A stretch of 37,146 nt of DNA from Nitrospina sp. (GTDB taxonomy: Bacteria; Nitrospinota; Nitrospinia; Nitrospinales; VA-1). Below, piece after piece: positions 18,244 to 27,042 of this stretch (position 1 is the stretch's first letter; the number at the start of each line of letters is the position of its first letter). The translations under genes and the position numbers were made by a program. The notes beneath the pieces were generated by a model. That model was not told the origin of the DNA. It saw only the letters and a program-made list of their open reading frames with translations, and did not search any database. The DNA is taken from NCBI GenBank assembly GCA_018702695.1, contig JABIYR010000176.1, positions 1 through 37,146 on the forward strand, written 5' to 3'.

Positions 18244-18285
18244 GGCTTGAAGCGTAGCATCGGGTTATTAGGGTGTCAACAGCCC

Positions 18286-20367
18286 TTACTCCCTGAGTGA
18301 AGCACCCAACTCGCGTTTTAAAGTTTGAACAATGGTTTCGAATAATGGGTTGACCTCATCATCGGAAAGCGTCCTCTCAGCAGACTGAAAAGACAACGCA
18401 TAAGTGAGACTTTTTTTATCCGCCTGAATTTTCTTGCCTTCAAAATGATCGTACAGAGTCACAGCTTGTATTAATGGACGACCTGTTTGAAGGATCAAGT
18501 CCGCGACATTTTGCGATGTCACAGACCGGTCCACTAAAATAGAAATATCTCGATACGTCTCGGGGAATTTAGGGATCGACTGAAACTGGAAAGAGGCTGA
18601 GTTTTCGAGCGTTCCCAAATCCACCTCTAAAGCATAAACCGCATGCCCCAAATCCCCAACCGCATTATTTTCCACTGTCATCTGCCCCAGATAACCCAAT
18701 TCTCGCCCCCCTACGACTTGAACTCGAACCGACTTTCCCAGTTCTTGGTAAGGTTTATTATCCGGCGAGGTTACTAATTTTAAGCATAGATGTTCCGCAA
18801 GCGTTTCCAACACTCCTTTGAGGTCATAGAAGTCATACTCGCCACCTCTCGACTTCCATGGGGTGAGCTCATAGGGCCCTAGAACAATCGCCGAAAGCAC
18901 CGCCTTCTCTTTACGCTTGCCTGAGGAATCCAAAAAGTAAACACTCCCCACCTCAAATAATTTAAGCGGTTTTTGCCCCTTGCTCAAATTAAGCCCTGCC
19001 GTTTTCAACAAACCGGGCAACAAGCTGGTGCGCATGGTGTCATATTCAGAACTCAACGGATTCTTCAACGTAATGAGTTGATCGGATTCGGAAGCAAAAG
19101 CGGTCTTGAACGCTTCCGCAGACTTGCGCTCTATAAAACTATAGTGAACCGTTTCAGCAAAACCAGCATAACAAAAAACCTCTCGTGCTTTTTTACTGAT
19201 CGATTGTTTGGCCGACACCGTCACAGGTCGCACCTGTGCTAATGGGTACACGGTCGCTACCTTGTCAAAGCCATCAATTCGGGCAATTTCCTCGACCAAA
19301 TCCACTTCGCGCGAAAGATCAGGCCGAAAACTGGGAATGCCTATCTCCATATTTTCAGAGGTGTGCGTGACCACCATACCAAGTCGGGTGAGCAAATTCT
19401 CGATCTGCTCCACGTTAAAGTCTGAGCCCAAAAGCTGGTTGACCCGCCCTACTCTTAACGCCACACGCCTTGGTTTCTCCTGCTCGGGGTAAATATCCAC
19501 CCGCCCCGAACAAATCTCGCCTCCTGCCAGTTCTTTAATCAGAAGAACTGCTCTAGCCTGCGCCGAAATAACGCCACTCCAATCAACACCGCGCTCAAAG
19601 CGATATGAAGAGTCAGAACGCAAACCATATAGTTTAGCCCCCTTGCGAACCGTAGCAGGGTCAAAACAAGCACTCTCTAATACAATATGACGAGTCGATT
19701 CAGACACCTGACTATTTTTTCCGCCCATAATGCCCGCCAGAGCTATCGGCTTCTCGGCATCAGCAATGACCAGCGCACCCGACTCCAACTTCAGCTCAGT
19801 GCCATCTAGGCTGACAAAGGCTTCGCCTTTTTGTGCTCGGCGAACAATGATTTTTTGATCGGCTAACAAATCCCGGTCGAAGGCATGCAAAGGCTGACCG
19901 TATTCCATCATCACAAAATTGGTGATGTCTACAATATTGTTGATGGGGCGAAGACCAATGGCTGTCAATCTATCCTGCAGCCATTTTGGAGAAGGCCCCA
20001 CCCGCACATTTTCGATAACCTGAGCGCAATATCGAGGACAAAGTTCAGGCTCTCTATTTTCAACGGTGATGCGATCCCCCACAGCAACCGTCCCGCTTTC
20101 AGACTCCACAAGCGTGAGAGGGTTGGGGACTTGCAAAGACTTGTTCAACAGCGCAGATACTTCACGCGCCACACCGATATGCGACAGGCAATAACCTCTA
20201 TTCGGTGTCACATTCAGCTCGAGCACCTCGCATTTTTCTCCGTCAGGCAACGCAACGGTTTCGTGGCTTTCAATTTCCAACCCTGCCATCGTCAAAGCAT
20301 GGCCTAATTCATCGACCGAAACATCAATTTCGGTATATTCTTTTAACCAATCAACTTGTACTTTCAT
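18286..20367 (-). CDS. pheT: Phenylalanyl-tRNA synthetase beta subunit lacking the OB-fold domain
   Basis: Beta chain of the alpha2-beta2 PheRS, needed for tRNA-Phe binding and editing. The start is the ATG at 20367 (MKVQVDWLKEYTEID), the family N-terminus. Visible are the B1 halves, the B3/B4 editing region (LWIDDEN-type fold with PRYCAQVIENV and GQPLHAFDRDLL), B5 (RVNQLLGSDFNVEQIENLL), the catalytic-like core and the C-terminal ferredoxin-like anticodon domain (FPETYRDISILVDRSV). At 693 aa it is about 100 residues shorter than usual. MAGLEIESHETVALPDG runs straight into LELNVTPNRGYC, so the internal tRNA-binding OB-fold (E. coli about 40-150) is absent. pheS is not adjacent. Confidence 0.95.
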   Translation of the reverse strand: MKVQVDWLKEYTEIDVSVDELGHALTMAGLEIESHETVALPDGEKCEVLELNVTPNRGYCLSHIGVAREVSALLNKSLQVPNPLTLVESESGTVAVGDRITVENREPELCPRYCAQVIENVRVGPSPKWLQDRLTAIGLRPINNIVDITNFVMMEYGQPLHAFDRDLLADQKIIVRRAQKGEAFVSLDGTELKLESGALVIADAEKPIALAGIMGGKNSQVSESTRHIVLESACFDPATVRKGAKLYGLRSDSSYRFERGVDWSGVISAQARAVLLIKELAGGEICSGRVDIYPEQEKPRRVALRVGRVNQLLGSDFNVEQIENLLTRLGMVVTHTSENMEIGIPSFRPDLSREVDLVEEIARIDGFDKVATVYPLAQVRPVTVSAKQSISKKAREVFCYAGFAETVHYSFIERKSAEAFKTAFASESDQLITLKNPLSSEYDTMRTSLLPGLLKTAGLNLSKGQKPLKLFEVGSVYFLDSSGKRKEKAVLSAIVLGPYELTPWKSRGGEYDFYDLKGVLETLAEHLCLKLVTSPDNKPYQELGKSVRVQVVGGRELGYLGQMTVENNAVGDLGHAVYALEVDLGTLENSASFQFQSIPKFPETYRDISILVDRSVTSQNVADLILQTGRPLIQAVTLYDHFEGKKIQADKKSLTYALSFQSAERTLSDDEVNPLFETIVQTLKRELGASLRE

Positions 20368-20576
20368 GAAACTCTCGTAATGCCCCATCTACTAGAAGAC
20401 AGGGTGGGATGATTTTATATTTATTCAAAGCCCGCCCGTAAACATTCACCACCTAGGCAAGCAAAGGCCTGTGTCAGAAAGATAAAAAAACAGCATTCTC
20501 TATGCTTACAAAACCGACTCGGAAAGATTATACCTCACTTAAAAATCGACTGGGCACAAAACCACACACCCTTATA

Positions 20577-22139
20577 TCATTCTTTAGAAAACCTGAATTC
20601 ACCCAAAAAAATATCTTTTTTCTTTCCCGTTTGATTGAATCGATTGAATTTTTCTATCCACGCAGGAATTTCCTCTTTTCCCAAACCCGACCTTTTTGCC
20701 AGAACGATTCGGTTGCGGTAGGCCATGGCATTCGTGGGGCTGACCTGAATGGCCTTTTTAAGTATGGCTCGCGCCTCTTCATATCGCTTCAGGTCGACCA
20801 ACAAGGCTCCCATATTATTCAGAGCATAGGCATGTTCCGGGTCAATGACCAGTGCGCGGCGATAATATTTTTCCGCACAAATTATGTTCTCAATCTTAGC
20901 GCATTGGTCACCCGCCGCAACTTGCGCATAAGCGGTCAGCGGGTTCTGCCTCGCTACTCTATGCCAGTATGCATGCCCACTGGCGTAGAAAAATGAAGAC
21001 AGAAAAGATAAGGAGGCCAGAAAAAATAACGCTCCCACCATCATCGCATTGACCTTGAAAGGTTGTCGCCGCCCCCAGTTCTCCAGCCCAATGGCAACCC
21101 CAACTATTACCGACATGGAAGGCAGATACAGATACCTATCCTGCCGAAAAACAGGAATAGGAATAATATTAGAAACAGGAAGCAACCAAACTACAAACCA
21201 ACCGATTGCAAACATAACATACGGCTTGGAACGAAAATTTTTAACTACGTAAAAGCAGATTCCGACAAAAATCAAATACGCCAGAACAGCCTGTACATCG
21301 ACTAAGGACAGGCTCTGACTGTAATACAACGGAGACAATTGGAATGGGAAAACCAGACTCACGGCATAATCCCAACAAACCCTTATGGCGTAGAACAAAG
21401 CAGTAGAAAAGCCCCGCCCGGCATCCACATTTTCCCCTACCACTGCATCCAGCGAACCCATCGTTGCCAGCCCGACAAGAATAGAAAGCAGAAAAAATGG
21501 GATTTTTTCCATCACCCGCCATTGCCTTTTCAGGACAAAAAAATCCAGCAATACAAAAATGCAAGGAAGCATGACCGATATGGACTTGCTAAATAAAGCC
21601 AGAATAAATGACAGCAGGCATAAATAATATTGACTGCGTCGAAACCGAAGACTCGTGGCATGTTGCAAATAAAACCATGTTGACAACAAGATGAAGAGCG
21701 ACGAGAGCAGGTTTTTTCTCTCAGATATCCAGACCACCGACTCAACATGAATAGGATGAACCACAAAGATCAGGACGCTGAACCAAGCCGCTCTTTCGGG
21801 AACCTGTAATAATCTCAGAACCGCAAACAACAGGCAAACATTGGACGCATGCAAAATAACCTGAGTCAAGTGATACCCAAACGGGTCAAACCCCCACCAG
21901 GTAAAATCCCAGGAATAAGAAAGCAAATTAAGGGGAAGATAATCCCCAAAAAACAGATTGGAAAAAATAGCTATCGTGTTCGCCCATGAAATTTCATGGA
22001 GATAGGGATTGCGAAATATATACACAGTATCGTCAGAGGGCACTAAAAAATAGAACTCCAAAGACACGGAGTAAATCGCAAAACTGGCGAGAAAAAAAGT
22101 TGCGATGGGCAAGGCCCATTGTTTGAGATTAGAAACCAT
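20577..22139 (-). CDS. TMTC-like multi-spanning membrane protein with TPR tail
   Basis: 520 residues. About 10-11 membrane spans fill residues 10-390. They are followed by TPR units at about 410-475 (AEKYYRRALVIDPEHAYALN, then ALLVDLKRYEEARAILKKAI). The early loop FFGDYLPLNLLSYSWDF and the motif VVHPIHVESVVWISERKNLL are characteristic of the TMTC/DUF1736 group, GT-C-like proteins related to dolichol/polyprenyl-phosphate sugar transferases; the animal members O-mannosylate cadherins. A bacterial envelope glycosyltransferase role is an inference. The gene is divergent from rnr and upstream of pheT on the same strand, with a 209-base gap. The start ATG lacks a clear Shine-Dalgarno. Confidence 0.82.
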   Translation of the reverse strand: MVSNLKQWALPIATFFLASFAIYSVSLEFYFLVPSDDTVYIFRNPYLHEISWANTIAIFSNLFFGDYLPLNLLSYSWDFTWWGFDPFGYHLTQVILHASNVCLLFAVLRLLQVPERAAWFSVLIFVVHPIHVESVVWISERKNLLSSLFILLSTWFYLQHATSLRFRRSQYYLCLLSFILALFSKSISVMLPCIFVLLDFFVLKRQWRVMEKIPFFLLSILVGLATMGSLDAVVGENVDAGRGFSTALFYAIRVCWDYAVSLVFPFQLSPLYYSQSLSLVDVQAVLAYLIFVGICFYVVKNFRSKPYVMFAIGWFVVWLLPVSNIIPIPVFRQDRYLYLPSMSVIVGVAIGLENWGRRQPFKVNAMMVGALFFLASLSFLSSFFYASGHAYWHRVARQNPLTAYAQVAAGDQCAKIENIICAEKYYRRALVIDPEHAYALNNMGALLVDLKRYEEARAILKKAIQVSPTNAMAYRNRIVLAKRSGLGKEEIPAWIEKFNRFNQTGKKKDIFLGEFRFSKE

Positions 22140-22155
22140 AAAATAAAAAGTCCGG

Positions 22156-22185
22156 TTGACCCTATATCTATGGGTCAGGTATTAG
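22156..22185 (+). promoter_or_regulatory. Possible promoter/operator of rnr-comEC
   Basis: TTGACC (22156-22161) and TATTAG (22180-22185) are 18 bases apart. The spacer holds the dyad GACCC-N9-GGGTC (22158-22176), which could be an operator. Weak -10. Confidence 0.35.
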
Positions 22186-22279
22186 GAATTATCAAAAAAG
22201 ATAACATAAGTTCCTTGCCAATGCGTTAATCCTCAGGCCGTGCTAACATGTGCTAAAAATTTTAAACGGCTACGTCCTC

Positions 22280-24379
22280 ATGATAAAACTTACAGATGCT
22301 AAAATTCTATCGTTAATAAAGAAAAAGATCTCGCGCCCCATGAAGATCGCCGAGATTTCCAAGCACTTGGGCATACCCGAAACACAGAAGCGCGATTTTC
22401 GTAACCGTATAAAAGAATTGGCCGATCAAGGGACCCTGATAAAAATCCGAGGCGGACGTTATGGACTTCCTGATGAAATGAACCTAGTCTCAGGAAAACT
22501 ACACGGCCACCCCAATGGTTTTGGTTTTGTCATTCCAGACAAAGAACATGACGATGTTTATGTCAACGCTCGCAATATGAACGAGGCCATGCATCAAGAC
22601 CATGTGGTGGTACGGGTGGAGTCTGAACGTGAGCCGGGCAAACCAGCGGGCCGTGTCATACGCGTTCTCCAACGCAACACAACGCATCTCGTTGGAACCT
22701 ATGAGACCTTCGGCAAAGACGGGTGGGTCATTCCCACCGAGGTCAAATATTTTCATGACGTTTTCATTCCGGGGAAAAACCGTAACGGGGCTAAAAATGG
22801 GCAAATCGTTCATATTGAAATCGACACCTTTCCAACCTCTCACAAACCGCCTATCGGGAGAGTAGTAGAAGTGCTGGGTGCCTCCAATGATCCCAATGTC
22901 GAAGTCCAGTCTATCTTCAGAAAACACGGGGTGCGCCAAGGCTTTCAGCCCGAAGTGCTCGATGAAGCTCATTATACCGGAACCACAGACCCGGCTGACC
23001 TTTTACAAGACCGAAAGGACTTCACAAAACTGGAGACCTTCACCATTGATGGCGAGCGTGCCAAAGATTTTGATGATGCCGTCTCTCTGGAACGTTTTGA
23101 AGGAGGATATCGACTGGGGGTTCATATCGCCGATGTCAGTCACTTCGTAAAAGAAAATTCCCATCTTGACCAAGAAGCCTTAGAGAGAGGAACCAGCATC
23201 TATTACGCCGATGGAGTCATACCGATGCTCCCCGTCTCTTTGTCAAACGAAGCCTGTAGCTTGAAACCCAATGAACCCCGCCTGACGCTCAGTGCTATCA
23301 TGGACTTTGACCGTGAAGCCAATTTTATCGGCGGAACGCTTCACCCCTCGGTCATCAAAAGTCAGAGACGCTTCACCTATACCGAGGTTCATCGTTATCT
23401 GGAAGAGGGGAATGAGGATGAACCTTTAATGCCAACGCTGACCGAAATGCACCGTCTCAGCCAATTGCTTAGACATAAGCGATTTCAAACCGGCAGTGTC
23501 GACTTCCATGTGCCAGAACCAGAAATCCATATGGACCCCAGTGGTCAGGTTGACCGCATTGGCATCGCAGAGCACAACTCAGCCCATGAACTGATAGAAG
23601 AGTTCATGTTGGCCGCTAACCAATTCGTAGCCCTCCACCTGCACGAACGAGGCATTCCTTCTATCCATCGCATTCACGAAGCACCCGATCCCGAACGGCT
23701 TTTAGGGTTTAATGAATACATCTCTACATTTGGATTAAAAATTCCGTCCCCGGTCCGATCTACAGATTTTCAGGCCTTATTGAAAAAAATTGAGGGCCGC
23801 CCGGAGGAAAGAGTGGTCAACACACTTCTTCTTCGCACCATGAAGAAGGCGCGTTATTCCGAGTCAGACCCCGGTCATTTTTGCCTCGGGTTTCCTCATT
23901 ATGCCCATTTCACATCACCGATCCGCCGCTACCCAGACCTCATCGTCCACCGAATCATCAAAAAGTATCTGAAACGCAAATGCTCTGCCAAAGAAAAGAA
24001 AGAACTTCTGTCTCGACTCACTGAGGTTTCAGAACAGTCCACCCACATGGAAATCAAAGCCATGGCAATCGGACGAGAAGTCACCGACCTACGGCGGACT
24101 CAGTTCATGGCAGATAAAATTGGACACCAGTTTCACGGCATCATTACCGGTGTGACCGGGTTCGGTTTTTTTGTCGAATTGGAAGAGGTTTTTGTCGAAG
24201 GGCTGGTCAAAATATCCAGCATCATGGACGATTATTATTTGTTCATCGAAACCGAGCACCGACTCATAGGGCAAAAACGCCACCGTAGTTTTAAAATTGG
24301 CGATCAGGTCAAAGTACGTGTGACAGGTGTCGATCTGGGGCGAAAACAAATTGACTTGGCTGTGCTAGGGCAGGTATGA
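22280..24379 (+). CDS. rnr: Ribonuclease R (RNB-family 3'-5' exoribonuclease)
   Basis: Processive 3'-5' exonuclease that degrades structured RNA. From the ATG at 22280 it is 699 aa; an in-frame GTG at 22250 would add 10 residues and cannot be excluded. Domains in order: winged helix (ILSLIKKKISRPMKIAEISK), cold-shock domains (LHGHPNGFGFVIPDKEHDD and a second near 120-210), the RNB catalytic core with FTIDGERAKDFDDAVSL, whose aspartates bind Mg, HFTSPIRRYPDLIVHR, and a C-terminal S1 domain (FHGIITGVTGFGFFVELEEV). The protein ends right after S1 and lacks the Lys-rich tail of E. coli RNase R. Its stop overlaps the comEC start by 4 nt. Confidence 0.95.
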   Translation: MIKLTDAKILSLIKKKISRPMKIAEISKHLGIPETQKRDFRNRIKELADQGTLIKIRGGRYGLPDEMNLVSGKLHGHPNGFGFVIPDKEHDDVYVNARNMNEAMHQDHVVVRVESEREPGKPAGRVIRVLQRNTTHLVGTYETFGKDGWVIPTEVKYFHDVFIPGKNRNGAKNGQIVHIEIDTFPTSHKPPIGRVVEVLGASNDPNVEVQSIFRKHGVRQGFQPEVLDEAHYTGTTDPADLLQDRKDFTKLETFTIDGERAKDFDDAVSLERFEGGYRLGVHIADVSHFVKENSHLDQEALERGTSIYYADGVIPMLPVSLSNEACSLKPNEPRLTLSAIMDFDREANFIGGTLHPSVIKSQRRFTYTEVHRYLEEGNEDEPLMPTLTEMHRLSQLLRHKRFQTGSVDFHVPEPEIHMDPSGQVDRIGIAEHNSAHELIEEFMLAANQFVALHLHERGIPSIHRIHEAPDPERLLGFNEYISTFGLKIPSPVRSTDFQALLKKIEGRPEERVVNTLLLRTMKKARYSESDPGHFCLGFPHYAHFTSPIRRYPDLIVHRIIKKYLKRKCSAKEKKELLSRLTEVSEQSTHMEIKAMAIGREVTDLRRTQFMADKIGHQFHGIITGVTGFGFFVELEEVFVEGLVKISSIMDDYYLFIETEHRLIGQKRHRSFKIGDQVKVRVTGVDLGRKQIDLAVLGQV

Positions 24380-26958
24380 GCGAAGACCGTGGTCGCGCCG
24401 ACTTCACCGTCTCATTGCCATCTGCGGTTCGTCATCCTCTGCTATTATTTTTACTCGCCTACCTGAGCGGGCTTTGCATTTTTTTTCCTACAACGCGATT
24501 TTTCATTGCCCCTTATTTTTTACCGCTGAGTCTATTTCTTCTGGCGTTATTTATCCTGCATTACCAAACCCGGAAAACCACCTCCCAATATATCCTTATA
24601 TTTTTTCTAGCTGGGCTTGGTTATCTGGCTCCCCTCCTGCCCGATATAACTCGCCCCTCTAACCATATTCTCAATCAAATTCAAGAGGGCCAAAGCACAT
24701 CCGTGCAAGGAAAAATATTTGCACCTCCACGCATTCTCAAAGATAGAACCTATTATCGGTTGCAGTTGGAATCGTTAGGCACCCCCCCCGTTGCCACCTC
24801 TGGCACCGTGCGGGTGAGCGTCTACAAACCGCATGTCCCCTTTAAATCCGGAGACCGGGTTCGGTTACATAAAATACGACTGAAAATTCCTCGCAACTTT
24901 AAAAACCCCGGACGCTTCGACTATCACCATTATCTGAAGTGGCAAGGCATTGATGTCACCGGCAATATCTCTCGGCCTGAAACGATGGAGCCACTGGGGC
25001 AGTTTGACCTACCCACTTGGCAAACGGGTCTGCAAAAATTAAGAAGCCAACTTGTACATAGTATTGAGAAACTATTTCCTGGTGAAGTCGGCAATTTACT
25101 CAAAGCCATGGTTTTGGGAATGAAAGATTCGCTGTCACCTCAGGTTCGTGACAACTATATCGCCACCGGGCTAGCACACTTGATGGCAGTATCTGGCTTG
25201 CATATCGGGTTTGTCGCGGCGGCGAGCTATTTCATTCTCTGGCCAATCCTGTTCTATGGGCTTTTTCGGCTGAAACCCAACAGCGCCCGCGCCGGGCACG
25301 CAAGAAAGCTCACCGCATTTCTCTGCCTGATTCCGATTCTATTTTATATGCTGGTGGTTGGCCCCAAAATATCGTCTTTGCGAGCAGGCATCATGGTGAG
25401 TGCTTTGTTGATGGTCATTTTGGTAGACCGGCAAAGTAGTCTCTTCAATGTCTTTCTCACCGCTGGTTTCGCCATTCTGTTATGGAAACCCGAGTCGCTA
25501 CTGGATGCAGGCTTTCAACTGTCTTTTTTGGCCGTGGGTGGAATCTTAGTCGTCTTCACTCTATTATCTCAGGTTAATGATAACCTGATTGCCAAGATGG
25601 GGGAACCCAGTTGGTCGCAAAAATTAATGCGTTCCACGCCCTCAACACCCGGCATGCAAGAATCCTTTTCACGAAAATTATTATTTCGCTTTGAGAAAAT
25701 TTTTCTCGCCGGAGCTTTGGTGTCAGTCACCGTCACCGCCGCCACCTTGCCTGTTCTGGCTTATCAGTTCAATCAGATCAGTCTGGTTGGGGTCGTGTTG
25801 AATATTTTCATGGTACCGCTGGCCTCTATCCTGATCCCCACGGTATTGCTCCTGACTTTGATAGGAGTGGCATCCACAACTCTGGCCTCTTTATTCACAG
25901 CGCCTGTGATGGGGGTTGCCCAACTATTCTTATGGGTTCCGGAATTCTTTGCGAATTACCCTCTTGCCTCTTTAACGGTTCCGACACCTCCAGTAACATG
26001 GCTGATTTGGTATTTTTTGGCCCTCTTCAGCGGACTCCTGATTCTTAAGAGCCGAGCGCAAAACAAACCCATCCGTAAACGATGGGGGCTAGGGTTCGCC
26101 GTCGCCGCTTTGTTTACAGGGGTCTTGTTATGCTGGCCAAAAATATTTCAACTCCCGCATGACAACCTAGTGATCAGCGTATTGGATGTGGGGCAGGGAG
26201 AATCTCTTTGCATCGAGTTCCCCAACGGTCAAACCCTGATCATGGATGGCGGAGGATTTTATAAAAACCGGCTCGATGTGGGCAAGCGCGTGGTCGCACC
26301 GTTCTTATGGAAGCAAGGCATCCGCGACATTGATTATATGGTGGCCACCCATTCTGACAACGATCATATTCGCGGGTTGCACGCCCTGCTCGACCTCTTC
26401 CCCGTTAAAAATTTTTTAACGCTGGGTGAAAATAGTGTCGGCTGGCGACTTCGGAATTTAGAAAAAAAAGCTCACGAAAAGGGAGCCGAACTCCTTGCCT
26501 TAAACAGGCATCAACCCATTACCATTGGTGAGGTCCGGCTCATTCCTCTGCATCCCGGTGTGCCCCCAACCACTGATTCAAAACGTAGAATTGACAATGA
26601 CCTTTCTTTAGTTCTGCGCCTCGAATACAAAAAATTTAGCATGTTATTCACCGCTGACATCGGTGAAAAAATAGAAACAATACTGGCGCAAACCCCTGAA
26701 CAACTGAAAGCAGATATTCTAAAAGGGCCGCACCACGGCAGCCGATTTTCCAATTCCCTAAATTTTATCGAAGCTGTTGACCCGGATACGGTGATATTTT
26801 CCAGCGGTTATCTCAACCGCATGCACCACCCTCACCCCGAAACGCTAGAACGTTATCGCAAGGCCAGCGTTGAGATCAAACGCACTGACCTAAATGGGGC
26901 TGTGCAGATCATCACCAATGGCAACGGCTACGAGATACGTACGCATGAGAACCTGTAA
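24376..26958 (+). CDS. comEC: ComEC/Rec2 DNA-uptake channel
   Basis: Inner-membrane channel that takes single-stranded DNA into the cytoplasm during natural transformation. At 860 aa it is full length. The N-terminus has membrane spans and the OB-like DUF4131 region (IFAPPRILKDRTYYRLQLES). The central competence domain has HLMAVSGLHIGFVAAASY and several spans. The C-terminal metallo-beta-lactamase domain (about 600-860) has VLDVGQGESLCIEF, the HxDxDH-type motif in ATHSDNDHIRGL, FTADIGEKIE and GPHHGS, so the nuclease-type metal ligands look intact. ATGA overlap with rnr implies co-translation. A prepilin peptidase is elsewhere in the window, but no ComEA or pilus genes are visible. Confidence 0.94.
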   Translation: MSEDRGRADFTVSLPSAVRHPLLLFLLAYLSGLCIFFPTTRFFIAPYFLPLSLFLLALFILHYQTRKTTSQYILIFFLAGLGYLAPLLPDITRPSNHILNQIQEGQSTSVQGKIFAPPRILKDRTYYRLQLESLGTPPVATSGTVRVSVYKPHVPFKSGDRVRLHKIRLKIPRNFKNPGRFDYHHYLKWQGIDVTGNISRPETMEPLGQFDLPTWQTGLQKLRSQLVHSIEKLFPGEVGNLLKAMVLGMKDSLSPQVRDNYIATGLAHLMAVSGLHIGFVAAASYFILWPILFYGLFRLKPNSARAGHARKLTAFLCLIPILFYMLVVGPKISSLRAGIMVSALLMVILVDRQSSLFNVFLTAGFAILLWKPESLLDAGFQLSFLAVGGILVVFTLLSQVNDNLIAKMGEPSWSQKLMRSTPSTPGMQESFSRKLLFRFEKIFLAGALVSVTVTAATLPVLAYQFNQISLVGVVLNIFMVPLASILIPTVLLLTLIGVASTTLASLFTAPVMGVAQLFLWVPEFFANYPLASLTVPTPPVTWLIWYFLALFSGLLILKSRAQNKPIRKRWGLGFAVAALFTGVLLCWPKIFQLPHDNLVISVLDVGQGESLCIEFPNGQTLIMDGGGFYKNRLDVGKRVVAPFLWKQGIRDIDYMVATHSDNDHIRGLHALLDLFPVKNFLTLGENSVGWRLRNLEKKAHEKGAELLALNRHQPITIGEVRLIPLHPGVPPTTDSKRRIDNDLSLVLRLEYKKFSMLFTADIGEKIETILAQTPEQLKADILKGPHHGSRFSNSLNFIEAVDPDTVIFSSGYLNRMHHPHPETLERYRKASVEIKRTDLNGAVQIITNGNGYEIRTHENL

Positions 26959-26967
26959 GAAACAGCG

Positions 26968-26995
26968 TTGACAATTTTTCATCTGCCTATATATT
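26968..26995 (+). promoter_or_regulatory. Sigma-70 promoter of the response regulator
   Basis: A perfect TTGACA (26968-26973), 16 bases, then TATATT (26990-26995), starting 10 bases after the comEC stop and about 50 bases before the next start codon. Confidence 0.5.
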
Positions 26996-27042
26996 GAGCC
27001 CTTACCCTGCTTGAAATATTTTGAAAAATCGAAAGTTTGCTC

